A stretch of DNA of 64,000 bases, from assembly GCF_000208745.1 (NCBI RefSeq), contig NC_030852.1:35292518-35356517 (forward strand), in the 5' to 3' direction. Below the pieces are notes generated by a model. The model was not told the DNA's origin, ran no database searches, and saw only the letters and a program-made list of their open reading frames with translations. The DNA comes from Theobroma cacao. Lineage: Eukaryota; Streptophyta; Magnoliopsida; Malvales; Malvaceae. Shown here piece by piece: positions 1-12,798 of this stretch. The translations under genes were made by a program, and so were the position numbers. Numbering within the stretch: the stretch's first letter is position 1; each line of letters begins with the position of its first letter.

Positions 1-3000
1 ATAGAAGAAAACAAGAAAATAACTTGTCATCACAAAGTTAACCTTATAGTGTGGTCGTTTCCCAGTAAGAGTCTGAAACAAAGATAGCAGAGATGAAACA
101 ACACCATCTATGCAAACGTCAAGATGCCATGAACCAATCTCATCTGCTAAAACCTTAGCCCGCATCTTTGTGGCTTCAGAACTGCAATAAATGAAACCCC
201 ACTTAATTTCTATACAGTAAGATTTCAAGAATATGAAGCTGCAATTATTCTGAAATAGAAATATCTTCCTTGAAAAGAACAATTAACTTAAACTGAAAAA
301 AATTGTGTTTAGGTGATATGTACTACTAATAAATACATCAAATACTCTAAAGACCTCGAATTGTTAGTAGGAAATTGAAAAAAAATTTCAGGATGATTTT
401 TATTGAAAGCAAACATGTAGATGGCATGGCTCTCCTAAACTTTCTAGTAAAACAATAAATCACTCCAAGAAATACAAACAAAGTTTTTGATTCTTCTTTT
501 AATCTTCTGACTAGATAGTCAACATCAACTGTGAATGGAACAAGAAGTTTCTAGTAAGCCCTAAGAAAAAACAATGGTATAAATAATAGGTCACAAATTT
601 CTTGAAGAGCAACCAAAATTGGGAGTTACTAGAATTGTAACAATCTACATCAAGTGCCAAATGATCATTCATACTGAATTAAGAAATTTTGTTGTAATAG
701 TAATGCTCATTTTCCCCCTGTAATGCTAATACTTAGTACCATCTATAGTGCCAACAGAACAAAGTTATTACTAGCTTGAAGAAAGAAGAGCAATAGATCC
801 ATTTTGTGAACTCACCTATTTTCAGAACCCATGTATACTGTATAAAATATGCGTTTAGCGAATTCCTTGCTGTCAGTAGGAAACTGCCCATCAGTGTAAT
901 TCCCGATCCGTATTGCATCAGCTTTAACTTGTTCATCGCCATTTGCAATTTCTGAAACATGCAAGCACAAAATCAAAAAACAGAAAATATGCTACGGAAG
1001 ACTTATCACTCAGGTTTTAATGACAGGAAATAATTCTTCTTTAAGGAACTGAACTTCTTAAATCCTATATAAAAGCAGAAAAGATGAAGTGCTAGTGAGC
1101 AGCATATTATGAAATCCTAACACTAACCTTTGACAACAAGTTGGCACATGCATCCAACTATAGCTGCTACAGAGGAACTGTCTGCGCCACCAGAAAGTGG
1201 AAGCAGAAACCCAGAAGCTCCACTTCTTCTTAAATAATCCCATAGCCAGCAGCCAGGACCAAATGCTATTTCTTCCTCAGGAGAATGATACATGATCTAC
1301 AATTCATAAATAATGCAATGAGGTAACAAGTGACTGGTGATACTGGAAATAATTTTGATTTTCACAGCAATGTTTTCTGACCAAGAACAAACCTTCTGTG
1401 GGCTGGAAAGTAACATTTTCAGGTCAAAAGGTCGGCAAATATTGTAAGGCACTGTGACTGATGATACTCTGTTTTTGCAACTTGCTTGTTCTTGAAAACT
1501 ACTTATAGATCCTCTTAAACTAGCAACCTGTCATACACAAAGAAATGCAAGAAGTGTAATAAGACATTATAAACACAACATTAGAAAAAAGGTGAATTCT
1601 AAGTTGCCACCAAGTTGCATGAATAGGATCTTCTTTGTGACCATTAGGCATTAGTAGTAGTTAGCACTTAATAATTGCATCCATGTTAATTCTTTATCAG
1701 ACTTCTTGTGGAAGAAATTCTCATATTGGAAATCATCTTTTTTCTTTTTTTGCCCTTCTCTTTTCTGCATCAAACCTTAAAATGGCATATAGTTTACTAA
1801 AAGCATTCAAGGTTTCAGCGAAGAGAACTTTCTCAATACCCAACAACCATGCACACAATGAACGAGTGCAAGGTTACAACCTACCGCATCTAGATCTACT
1901 TGAGCAACCACAACCTCAATATCCTTCAAGGAGAACTGTGAGCCTTGAGCAACCACCTCTCCATTCACAACAACACAACAACAACCATCTGAAACAAATA
2001 AATTACTGCTCAATAAACCAAACAATATCTTTTACATGAAAGAAAACATTTTCTAAGGAGCAGAAAAGATAATGCAAAAACCAAAGCAAGCATACTACTA
2101 AAATATATAGTGCATTGAATGCTATGCTAAAGTCTAGATTGACATCACCACTAAGTAAAATGTGGGAAATAATAAAATCAAACAAATTTATAGTGCATTA
2201 GCAGCAAGTCATTTACCATAATATAGCCGACCACCATCACAGCCCTGGTGGTTACTGTACATATATACCCCTCCACGAGTATGAGTAGCACCAATAAAAG
2301 CCCGAAGCCGAAGATCTAACTTCCTCAATTGGTGGTGACTTCCACTGGCATTCAAGAAAACTTCGACTCCATTCAATGCAAGCTCAGCATGGGGAGGAAT
2401 AGGAGTAAAAAGCTCTTCACAAATTTCAGCCGCAACAGCTCTAACAAGAAGTAAAACAGCCTGAATATTATCATTTCATCAAGAATCCAGTGACCAAGTT
2501 TCCCATGATATGCAGCGTAACCTACTTGCATATGAAGTTACATTTGCATCATTACATAGAAGAGACATGACCCTTCTGATGATTTATGTGTATGGATAAG
2601 TGAATAATGCCTAATCAATAGGTAATCCAGTTAAGACGTCTTTATTGGCTAAGACAGAAAAGTTGAAAACTTAATACTATCAAACTAATAAAAGCAGAAC
2701 CAGCAATGTTATGCTTACGTGTCCAAAAACTGAATGTATCCATAACCAAAAGGCACTGATTTCTGCGACAAGGCCTCAGAAATCTCAGGTGGGATCTGAA
2801 ATTCTACAAGCTGGTCCTCTTGCTTCCACGTTGTAAACCACCGAAGCTCCCTGTAATTGCCATCATTTGCAAGCCACATCTTTGGCCGTATCATGACAAT
2901 TTTCCGGTTAAAACAAAAAACTTGACAATTATAACGCTCTGATCCTTTAATAATAGGCATTCCTATGCTGCACAGTATGCCATCCGTCCAATCACCAAGC

Positions 3001-3568
3001 AGTATTTCTTTCAAGCACTCCCAGCTGCAAATAAATAACCCCAAGTGTCATTTCAGAGAAGCAAAGTATCATCACCTGCAAGACTACAAGACCAACTAAG
3101 GAATTCTTTGGGACAGTGAATCTACCAATCATTATCCTTGAGAACAAAAAGGGGTACCTTCCTAATTAAAAATACCAAAATGTTTCAGTTTACATACAGA
3201 AAACTTAGCAAAAAACTAATAGCATATGCCGCATCCCATCAAAGAAGCAATGTACTTCAATTTAATTCTAAGCACCAACAAACGACTGATAATCCAAGTT
3301 CTAAGAACACCAAAAATCAAGGTAAAGTTCCATGAATCTTTGAAGAAAAAACCCAGAAAAAAGGAAAAACTTACGCGTGATTGACTGTATCTAGTTCCAA
3401 GAAATGATCTTCACAGCCATAGCCAGTGATTTCGAGCTCGGGTCCAAGCCTGATGACAGCACCAGCTTCTTTGGCTCTTGATATGGATTCCTTAATGTGC
3501 TTCAAATTGCAGTCAAAATCCATTGCCCATTGGTTCAGATTACACGTGGCTACTTTCAACAGCCTCAT
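1..3568 (-). CDS. NADS: Glutamine-dependent NAD+ synthetase (3' end outside window)
   Basis: Makes NAD+ from nicotinic acid adenine dinucleotide, ATP and glutamine, the last step of NAD synthesis. Exons read on the minus strand, all with GT-AG borders: 3375-3568, 2719-3024, 2217-2438, 1885-1988, 1393-1527, 1128-1296, 816-951, 52-181; the rest lies left of the window. The start is the ATG at 3568, giving [14 protein letters not shown], the usual start of the family. The N-terminal half is a nitrilase-type glutaminase domain: [10 protein letters not shown] in exon 1 holds the general-base Glu, and [11 protein letters not shown] in exon 3 holds the nucleophilic Cys. The exon at 1128-1296 carries the ATP-pyrophosphatase loop SGGADSS of the synthetase domain, and the next one carries GNYTDGQFP. 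No stop or frameshift is visible. It is divergent from ABCF3, with 571 bp between the start codons. Confidence 0.96.
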
Positions 3569-4139
3569 CTTCCAAACAAACTCCTTAAAAAAAACAAAAC
3601 CAACAATTTCAGTCCATTGAATGAATCACTTGATAAACAAATTTAAAAGCATAGAAGAAGAACTAACGGCGGACACGAAATACGAGGTGGGTGATGTTTC
3701 GATAGGACAGAGAATTAGCGGCCTTGTGTTTGGTATCAGATTCTGTTTATATAGGATTTTAGAGAGAGAGAGAGAGAGAGAGAGAGACTTTGAATTTGGG
3801 TTAACGGGTACTAGGCTCCAGGACCCTTGGACGGGTAAAAATGGTAAGAACACGTCAGTTGACCGCTTGACGCGTGTCAATCTGGGATGAGCCTCCAATT
3901 GTGTTTTTCTTTTTTGACAGCGGTTTTGTAAAAGTAGTACCTTTGAGTGTAAACGCTGTCGTTTAAACCCTAACAAAAACCCCATCACCGCTCTCATCTC
4001 AATCCGCGTACAAAACCCAAAAACCTTAGACGTTTTAACAGAACCAGAGAAAGCCTTTCTTTTCTTTCCAATTTCCTTCGTCATTCGATTCTTTATATAA
4101 AGAAAAGGGAAGAGAAGAAAAGAAGAAATCAAAGTTGCC
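3569..4139. promoter_or_regulatory. Shared divergent promoter of NAD synthetase and ABCF3
   Basis: Only 571 bp separate the two start codons, so both promoters must lie here. On the minus strand CCTATATAAAC (3745-3755) is a good TATA box about 180 bp upstream of the NAD synthetase ATG. The cluster TTGACC (3859-3864), TTGAC (3867-3871) and inverted GTCAA (3876-3880) resembles WRKY-binding W-boxes, and an ACGT core lies just before it in CACGTC. AAACCCTAA at 3965-3973 is a telo-box, common upstream of plant translation-related genes, and fits ABCF3 on the plus strand. Assignment of factors is inference from motif knowledge. Confidence 0.7.
3761..3787. repeat. (GA)n microsatellite
   Basis: About 13 perfect AG units directly next to the NAD synthetase TATA box. 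GA tracts are frequent in plant core promoters and 5' leaders; it may lie in the leader of that gene. Confidence 0.95.
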
Positions 4140-7100
4140 ATGACTGAAGTGGCGAGCTCAGTGGTGCACGAGGTGCTAGGCCGCAGAGCAGAGGATGTGG
4201 ATCAACCAATCATTGATTACATCATCAACGTCCTCGCCGACGAAGATTTCGACTTCGGAGAAGACGGCGACGGCGCCTTTGAATCAATCGGCGAGCTTCT
4301 CGTCGCCGCCGAATGCGTCTCAGACTTCTCCGAGTGCCGCCAGGTAACTTCCACCATTTCTCTCATTTCATAAAAATTCATTATTACATGGATAATGGTT
4401 AAGAAAATGTAAATTTGAATAATAATTTCCCTAATCTTGGAGGAAAGAAAAACAGAATCCTTTGTGGCAGTTTTTGTAATTTTGTTTGGGATTTGTGGTA
4501 GGTTTGTAGTAAACTATCTGAGAAATTTGGAAAGCATGGGTTGGTTAAACCAAAGCCAACTGTTCGGAGTCTAGCAACGCCATTCAGGATGAATGAAGGT
4601 ATGGAGGAGGAGGCTCCAAAGAAAAAGCCAGAGCCGGTTGATGGTCCATTACTGTCTGAACGTGATAAAATGAAGATCGAAAGGAGGAAGAGGAAGGAGG
4701 AGCGTCAAAGAGAGGTACAACATAGATAAAGAAGTCAATTAGATGCACTTGTTTTTTGTAGTGGTAGGTGACGTTGATTGCTTCTATGATTGTGTTCGGT
4801 TGGCATAAATGTGAGACAACTGAGAAGCTATTTAGTTATGTACTTGTATCCTTTCATGATTGTGTTTTTATGTCACGTGTTTCACAGGCGCAATACCAAA
4901 TGCATTTAGCAGAGATGGAAGCAGCTAGAGAAGGAATGCCTGTTGTCTGTGTGAATCATGACACTGGTGGACCAGCGATTAGGGATATTCATATGGAGAA
5001 CTTCACTGTTTCTGTTGGTGGTCGTGATCTGATTGTTGATGGTTCAGTTACACTATCATTTGGAAGGCATTACGGTGGGTTAAGTTCCTTATTTAACCCA
5101 GATAGTATTGCTCTCATGCCAAGAATAGGGAAAAGAAGAAAAATGAGAAACTTCATGAAGATACATATGGAATAGTGTCCCTTAGTATAGGCCTTCCTGG
5201 TTGCAGCTTTTCTTGTTGATTTGTTTCTGATCTATTGTGGCTTTCTCTCTGCAGGTCTTGTTGGAAGAAATGGTACAGGGAAGACAACTTTCCTTAGGTA
5301 CATGGCAATGCATGCTATTGATGGAATTCCTCCAAACTGCCAGATTTTACATGTCGAGCAAGAAGTAGTTGGTGATGATACAACAGCCTTGCAATGCGTT
5401 CTTAACTCTGATATTGAAAGAACCCAGCTTTTGAAAGAGGAAGCTCATTTACTTGCACAGCAGGTTGAGAACAATTAGCATTTTATCTAGGAAAGCACTT
5501 AATCTTTGTAATGATTCAAATCCATTTACCTATGTCCTTTTCTAGTGATCCTGCTGATAAATTTATTGTTTTCTTAAGAGAGAATTGGATCTTGAAGAAG
5601 ATGAAAATGGAAAGAGCAAAGGAGATCTAAATGGGGTGCCTGACAAAGATGCCATCTCCCAAAGACTCGAGGAGATTTATAAAAGGCTTGAGGCCATTGA
5701 TGCAGATTCAGCAGAGTCTCGTGCAGCCTCTATTCTTGCAGTAAGTTCTCAAATAATGTATTTGGTTGGTGACTTAAAAGTGCCTGATTGATCTAAGCTT
5801 AAAGCTTAAATAATCGACAATGAAAATGAGAATTTAGGTAGAATTAAAAAAAAAAAAAACAGAAGAAAAAACTTTATTTGGTATAAAGAAGTAAGGTTGT
5901 GGACTTGTGGTGGTCTGTGTGTGCTGACCTCCTAATACTATGGCAGGAAAAGTTACTGCTACCGCACAAAGCATGATAAAGATTTTGGATAGGTGTCCAA
6001 ATTGCTCAAATTATAAAATTTCTCCAATTTGTTGTGTGCTTGCTTTCTTGGTCATGGTTAACTATAGTGTATAAACAAAAGAATACATGTCATGCACATT
6101 AAGTTGTATTATGATATTGAATTTACTTGTGCTATTGCATCACGTAATTCATTTAAATTCTAATCACACCGGCCCAAAATATTTCCAGGGTCTCAGTTTC
6201 TCTCCAGAAATGCAGCAGAAGGCAACAAAAACATTTTCTGGAGGATGGAGAATGCGAATTGCTCTAGCCCGTGCACTGTTTATAGAGCCTGATATGTTGT
6301 TGCTTGATGAACCTACTGTAAGTTGTGTGTTTTATGTTTGCTTCATGGCATGCGTTTTCTTTCAGAACCCGGTATATATCTATTTTATTTTATATGCAGA
6401 ACCATCTTGATCTTCATGCTGTCCTATGGCTGGAATCATACCTGGTGAAATGGCCAAAAACATTTATAGTTGTGTCTCATGCTAGAGAATTCTTGAACAC
6501 GGTAACTTCAGCTGCTTGTTTTCTAGTTCATCCTAATAACTTTTATTGATTAATATAACAATTTTCTGTAAATTGTGTCTGCTTTCCAACAGGATTTTTC
6601 TATTTCTCCCTTTAAATTGTTGCTTTTATTTTCAGGTGGTTACTGACATTATTCATCTACAAGGACAAAAATTATCGGCCTACAAAGGAGATTATGATAC
6701 CTTTGAGAAGACTAGGCAGGAACAAGTTAAGAACCAACAGAAAGCCATTGAGGCAAACGAACGAGCAAGATCCCATATGCAGGTTTTCTCCATTGCACTA
6801 AATTTATGTAATATACATGATTCTGCATTGTTTCTTGTCTGATGATGGTCATCGTAATAAAACTAAGTCAATGCTATTCTGTTTCTTTATTGATGTTCTT
6901 TTTATGCCTCTTAATGTTGTTTAATATATCTTCAGAGCAGGTTAGTCATTCAGAGCATACTTCAATCTCTAATTAGTGTTACTCTCCCCGGCCCCCATGC
7001 CCCCCTTTTTAATACTATCATCCTACACATAGTACAAATCTTTAGTCTGCTTTTATTCTATTTTCATACCAGAGAAGGTTTGTATTATTTATAAATCTCT

Positions 7101-10100
7101 GTCCAACCGAGTTGGCATATATTTAATTTATGTGCTGCGACTATAACCTTCATTGCTGCCTCTGATATGCTTTCCATTGTTAAGTGGTAGATTTGTTATT
7201 TTCAGGGTGCTCCCATGTACTTTTTCTGATTAATTTCCTTTTGTCTTGGCTTTTATTAAAGTGTAGTACCATGTATTTGGCATTTAACTGCTTTTTTTTT
7301 TTTTATCCACAGGCCTTTATTGATAAATTTAGGTATAATGCAAAGAGAGCATCCCTTGTTCAGTCCAGAATCAAGGTGATTTATGTATTATTTTGGATGA
7401 TTTGAAAGTAATTTCTTAACCTTTATACTGCTATTGGTCCAATTCTCTCTGTGGATATGCCATAGCTGATTGGTTCCTTTTACTTCTATAGGCATTGGAG
7501 CGGATGGAGCATGTAGATGAAATTGTTAATGACCCTGAGTATATCTCCTTCAGTGCTTGAATCTTCTCAATTTTAAGACCTTGAATTTGCATTCAGATCC
7601 ATTGGAGTTTTATTTATTTACAATTGAGTTTGCCATTTTGTTATGCAGTTATAAGTTTGAGTTTCCAACTCCAGATGATAGACCTGGGCCTCCTATCATA
7701 AGTTTCAGGTTTGTTTTTGGTGCTTCTTTAAGAATTTTGATGATGTCAGTTCTGAAACTTTTTGAAGTTCCAATTTGGTGCTACTTTGCATTTTACTTTT
7801 GTGACTTTCAAGCTAAGATATTGACAGCTGCCTGCAAATTATTTCAAGTTTTATTTTTACAAAATAACGATATAGAATCAAGTTGACTTGTGCTTGAAGT
7901 GTTTTAGATGGGCTGCAAATTGGTCAGTATTGATGTTTCTTGAATGTGTTTGCAGTGATGCATCATTTGGCTATCCTAGGGGGCCAACATTGTTTAAGAA
8001 TCTCAATTTTGGTATAGATCTAGACAGCCGCATAGCAAGTAAGGATGATTGCTTCTTGAGTTTTTTCTTTGTATTTACCTCATTTATGCTCCTTGACCTT
8101 GATCTCTCTTTTTCCTACTCCTCACACCATATCATGGGACTCCCCTCATCAAAGAACAAAAAAGAAAAAAAAAAAAGAATAAGAGGAGAAGGAAAGAAGG
8201 GCCTCTTTTTAGTGTTTGCATATCGATGAATGTTTACACCCTGAAATATATACGTATAACAAAATTAGATTAAGATGTCGTTCCATTTTATGGTTCTCTA
8301 AATGCTCATTTTTGAGCAATCATGGATATTCAAGAAATTAGTGCCTTTTACTGTCATGATTTGGACAATGTGCCACTTATGGGTTCATTTTTTCCTCCTG
8401 TTTTATCTATTTGCATGTATCTTTTTGCAGTGGTTGGTCCAAATGGGATTGGTAAGTCAACAATACTTAAACTTATTGCTGGGGAACTACAACCAAGCTC
8501 TGGGACAGTTTTTCGTTCAGCTAAGGTATCTTAAACTTGAATTGTTTTTGTTTATGTAAGATATTTTTTAATCTACTTACTCTAGTAAATCACAATTCAA
8601 ATACCGCTGCTTAGTTTTTCTTGCATTACGCATGAACTTTGTCCTTCTGGATCATGTTATATTTTCCTTTCTGGAGATGGGGATTTAACTAGTTGTTGTA
8701 TCGTCTTTGGAGTCACTCCATCAGAGACCTATTCCTATACTTTGACTGTAAATACTTATTTTTTTCAACTTACTAGTCACTTATTTAATCATTTTCACTT
8801 TAATAATATCTAGTACTTAAGTAATGGAAATTGGAATGTGCCCTATATGTAGGCTATTTTTTATGGCCCCTTTCTCTCTTCTGTATTTACAGATCTAACT
8901 ACTCACCAAATTTTCTTCTGAGTTGCACCATTCAGATATCTATCCTTACTCTTGACCAGATACATGACTAATCTTTCTCTCCTCATTGACCCGCATTTGG
9001 CAATCGGGTTTTGACTTCCTTTATTCCATAATATTGGTTTATCTTTAAATTTGGATTCTCCCAAATTGTTTTTACATTACTAAGAGAAAATCCTTAATTA
9101 TTTATTACACATTTGGACCCTGTACTGTTTCATAAATTACTCCTTCAATCCTTGATTGAATGTCATGCTTGACAGTGGATGCAATTTTAGGGAAACAGTA
9201 TATTCAAAGTAACCTTTTTTCGTAACTTAGAAAATTTGAAAATCTCCAATGATATCAATATTGAAGGGTGTTTATTAATAAAAAAGCTTTTGGAAAAAGA
9301 GAAATATCACTAATGAAAGATCATATAATTGAAAAGTGGCATTCCTTTGGATTGTGATTATTAGGGGATTAGGATATTCAAACTTGGATGGAAGAAGTAC
9401 TACATATAGATAAAGCACAGTGAAATACACTCATTATAATTTGTGCATTTGATAAGGGGGCTGACATTATGTTGACATAAGGATTATAAAAACTGTAATT
9501 GTTTATATCAATGTTAGGCTGGAAGAGACTGACATTATTATATCAACAGGTTCGCATTGCTGTGTTTAGTCAGCACCATGTTGATGGACTAGACCTTTCT
9601 TCAAATCCCCTATTATATATGATGCGCTGTTACCCAGTAAGTTTTCATATTTTTCTTATTCCTTATGTGTGATGTGAGGATCATCTATAGTGCTTTTAAA
9701 GCCTTCATGGCAGTCTTTCTTTATTTCGTTCTTATTTTTGGTTGCTCTTGGGCACGGTGCTTTAAGTAACTTCATGTGGTTAAATCCCTTGTTTGATGTT
9801 TGCGTCTTGCAGGGAGTGCCTGAACAAAAGCTTCGTGCCCACTTGGGTTCTTTTGGTGTCACAGGAAATCTTGCACTGCAGCCGATGTATACTTTGTCTG
9901 GTATGTTTACTACCTTATGTTTGGATATAATTGATAATGTGAAGTCAGTTTTTTAAGTGATATATAGTGATTGGACTGAACTTTGGTCCTCAAGAAGGTT
10001 TTCTTACTAGCTAATGGAAGTCCTACCATTAAAAGTATGCAGACAGAATGCTTTTCTTTATTTTATAAAAGAATTAGTCCTATTAATAGCCAAGGATTTT

Positions 10101-10727
10101 GAATTACCGTATATGCTTATGTAGGTATATGTATGTGCATATGTGCATACAGGTTTCTAATTACTTTGATTGCTATGCTAGGCGGTCAAAAAAGCAGAGT
10201 TGCTTTTGCAAAGATAACTTTCAAGAAACCACACATAATTTTGCTTGATGAGCCATCCAATCATCTTGTAAGTCATTAATTTTGATTATTTCTCGATATT
10301 AGGACATGTTAAGTCTTCATTAATTCCAGGGTTTGCATGGAAAGGTTTATATAAGCAGACAATGCTATGACAACTGACTCTGGCATTTGATTGTTGACAA
10401 TGGTGTTAAAATTAGGATTTGGATGCTGTGGAGGCACTAATTCAAGGCCTTGTTTTGTTCCAAGGAGGGATCCTAATGGTATCAGTCCTGTTGTCTTTGT
10501 CATTTTAATAGCACTATGAATAAATAATTTGGGTAGTTATGTTGCTCTTTTTTTTTTTTTTTTAACTTCTCAAGTGGAATTGTATGTGCTTGTCCCTGCA
10601 GGTTAGTCACGATGAACATCTAATATCTGGAAGTGTAGATGAATTATGGGTGGTGTCTGAGGGCAAGGTGAGCCCTTTCCATGGAACTTTCCAGGACTAT
10701 AAGAAGATGCTCCAGAGCTCTTCCTAA
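4140..10727 (+). CDS. ABCF3: ABC protein of subfamily F, GCN20/ABCF3 type
   Basis: Soluble twin-ATPase without membrane segments; family members act with ribosomes and GCN1/GCN2-type translation control. Eighteen exons with clean GT-AG borders: 4140-4343, 4502-4714, 4888-5074, 5255-5463, 5579-5740, 6189-6317, 6400-6501, 6636-6782, 7313-7375, 7492-7538, 7649-7708, 7956-8038, 8431-8525, 9550-9636, 9813-9900, 10182-10267, 10416-10478, 10602-10727. They sum to 717 codons (716 residues), matching the Arabidopsis ABCF3 length. First ABC domain: Walker [10 protein letters not shown] (about residue 205), signature [14 protein letters not shown], Walker B LLLDEPTNHLD. Then comes the charged ABCF linker with [12 protein letters not shown]. 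Second ABC domain: GPNGIGKST (about residue 538), [25 protein letters not shown]. The ATG follows an A-rich leader with a telo-box further upstream. A partial copy of exons 10-18 lies at 28.1-31.4 kb. Confidence 0.97.
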
Positions 10728-11370
10728 AACTATTTTTCTGTTGGAGCATACCCTTTGATATGGGGATGGATTTCTAGAAGGCACAACAAGACCACAAGGT
10801 ACTTACCAGGACTAGAGCAAATTCTTGTCTTCTCTTTTGAAAACTTTTTTTGGTCAAAGGTATGAAGAGTGATTTCTGGGTATTGAAATATAATTATCAT
10901 TGTGTCTTTCTGCAATCTGATGGATTCCTTCATTTGCTTTAGCTATGGACATCCGTCAAAATTTTTGAATCTTCATCCTTGGACAATAAGGTTTACAGCA
11001 CAGATCAACGTGCATTTCCCCACTCCTTTCTGGCTGATACCAAACATTTTTTATGGTGTCTCAGCACCTTCCGCTGGGAAATATATATAGATGATGCAAT
11101 GAAAGTTTATTCTTGCAGCTTCTCTATTTTTAGTTTATCGGATAGTCCCAGTTATATTATTGATAATTCATATTTGGCATAATGGTTAGTATTTCTTTTT
11201 GGACTAAGATTATAACTTAAATTGCTCCTTCCTTTGATCCAATGCATTATGTTTTATTTATTATTGAAAGTAAATACTGAACATAGCATAGACTCTCGGC
11301 CAGAACAATGAATTCATAAGATAGGCTGCCCTCCCCATTCTGCAAGAGAGATCCAATCCCATAAGAGAGA
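10728..11370. other. Convergent intergenic region between ABCF3 and gene A
   Basis: Holds the 3' untranslated regions of two tail-to-tail genes. I see no further gene. The whole interval is repeated at 31380-31933 as part of the ABCF3 segmental duplication, where it has gained a (TA)n tract. Confidence 0.7.
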
Positions 11371-12798
11371 CTACGAAAGGAACAGACCAGTGCTAAGAGG
11401 CTTGCCCTGAAAATATTGTTGGTCCTGAAGACATTCTCGGCACATCTCAGAACTCTGTCTTTCTATGATGCTATAATGCTGCTGCTCCAAGCCATACAGT
11501 TCGGCCTTCAATTCCGACATCCTCTCTTCCAAGCACTTTAACTCCTGGTCATTCCATGCTTTGGAACCAAAGTATGCGCGAGCAATTTTCTTCAAGTGTT
11601 CTATAGCAAAGTTCCCCCTGAAACCAATGCTCAAACCACTATTAATTGCATCTCTCCATAATATCATTTTATCCAGGTCGACCTGTTCAAGTTGCACTTC
11701 ATTCATCTCTTTGATCACAGAGCAAAACAGTATATAGGAATCTCTAATTACAGGGTTGCTCTGATTGCTTTTTGCAGTAATATCTCCATAGGCCTTATCT
11801 AGGATCTCATGAATGGGAACAAGAGAAGGTGGTAAACTGAATCTCCCACATTTTTCCAGTTCCTCTGGTAATCCTTTGAAGTCTAGAAAGTCCACTCTGC
11901 TTTTCTCCTTGTCATCAAGTTTCTCAATAAAATCTTGAAGAAACTCGTCAGTATACCATATATCAGAACGAGAACTCTCTACGCCAAGATCAATGGGCTC
12001 GTTACTTGCCTCTTTTCCAATTGTAGGCAGAACCATTGCCTGCGTCTGAAACATTAGGTAGGAGAGAAGAATCACATTAGGTGGACTACGTACAGTTTTT
12101 AATGTCTCTTTTACAAAGGAGAACGATGGTTTAAGAGAAGCAAGGATTATTACTTTATTATATCATAGACAAAGGTAATTTGATTCAGTGTGATATAAAT
12201 TTTAACCTTGAACTGCCATTGAGAAAGGAGTTGTCTTCTCTCTATTTGCTCTGTTTGCTGCAAAATACAAATACAAATAGAAACAAGAAAGAAAAAGGGC
12301 TTTGTTACAGTTAGGGAAATAGGGATACCGGGATAAGAGAATTATTCAGCTAATGTTTCTAGCGAGCAATAGACAGACAGCAAAATTGGGGAGAGCAGAA
12401 AAAGCTGTACATTTTGACGAACAATGTTGTCTAGTTGATGTATCTTTCTAGTCAGATGTGGCTCCACATCGTTCAGCCTTCTGCTCTCCTCGGCTAATTG
12501 GCTAATAACGTTTCTTACCGTCGTGACCTCGACCCGCAATTCGTCCAAGAGAGGCGCCATTTCCTGGTACTTAGCAGCCACGTTCTGCAGTCTCTCGAAC
12601 TCCAGCTTTCGTTTGCAAGATAAAGAAGCCAAACCAGGATTCAAATTAAAGATGTAAAATCATGGGAAACGAGAATTCATAATAGATAACAATAAATCAG
12701 TATATAGTATTGTGTACTTTAAGCCCTCGCCTGCGTTGTCGATCACGCTCGTTCTTTGCACTTCTTTGAGCTGGACTTAGCGCACGGCTTTGAACCAT
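11371..12798 (-). CDS. Gene A: type 1 chassis protein (bZIP-like, coiled coil, helical C-terminal domain)
   Basis: Not a family I can name. Minus-strand exons 12718-12798, 12411-12605, 12207-12257 and 11371-12045, all phase 0, give 333 residues without a stop. The first exon codes a basic stretch (SAKNERDRQRRRGLK). The second codes a 65-residue coiled coil starting LEFERLQNV. The third is a 17-codon linker ending in SQWQFK. The last codes the cluster's helical domain, with LPPSLVPIHEILDKAYGD, SYILFCSVIKEM, AINSGLSIGF and the C-terminal motif GKPLSTGLF. The N-terminus is shorter than in B and C: the acidic residues that precede the basic region there are out of frame here behind a stop, so the ATG at 12798 is a best guess. 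There is no LINE-derived exon. The C-terminal domain faintly recalls PEARLI-4/MATH-associated helical domains, which I hold with low confidence. Head-to-head with B. Confidence 0.7.
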
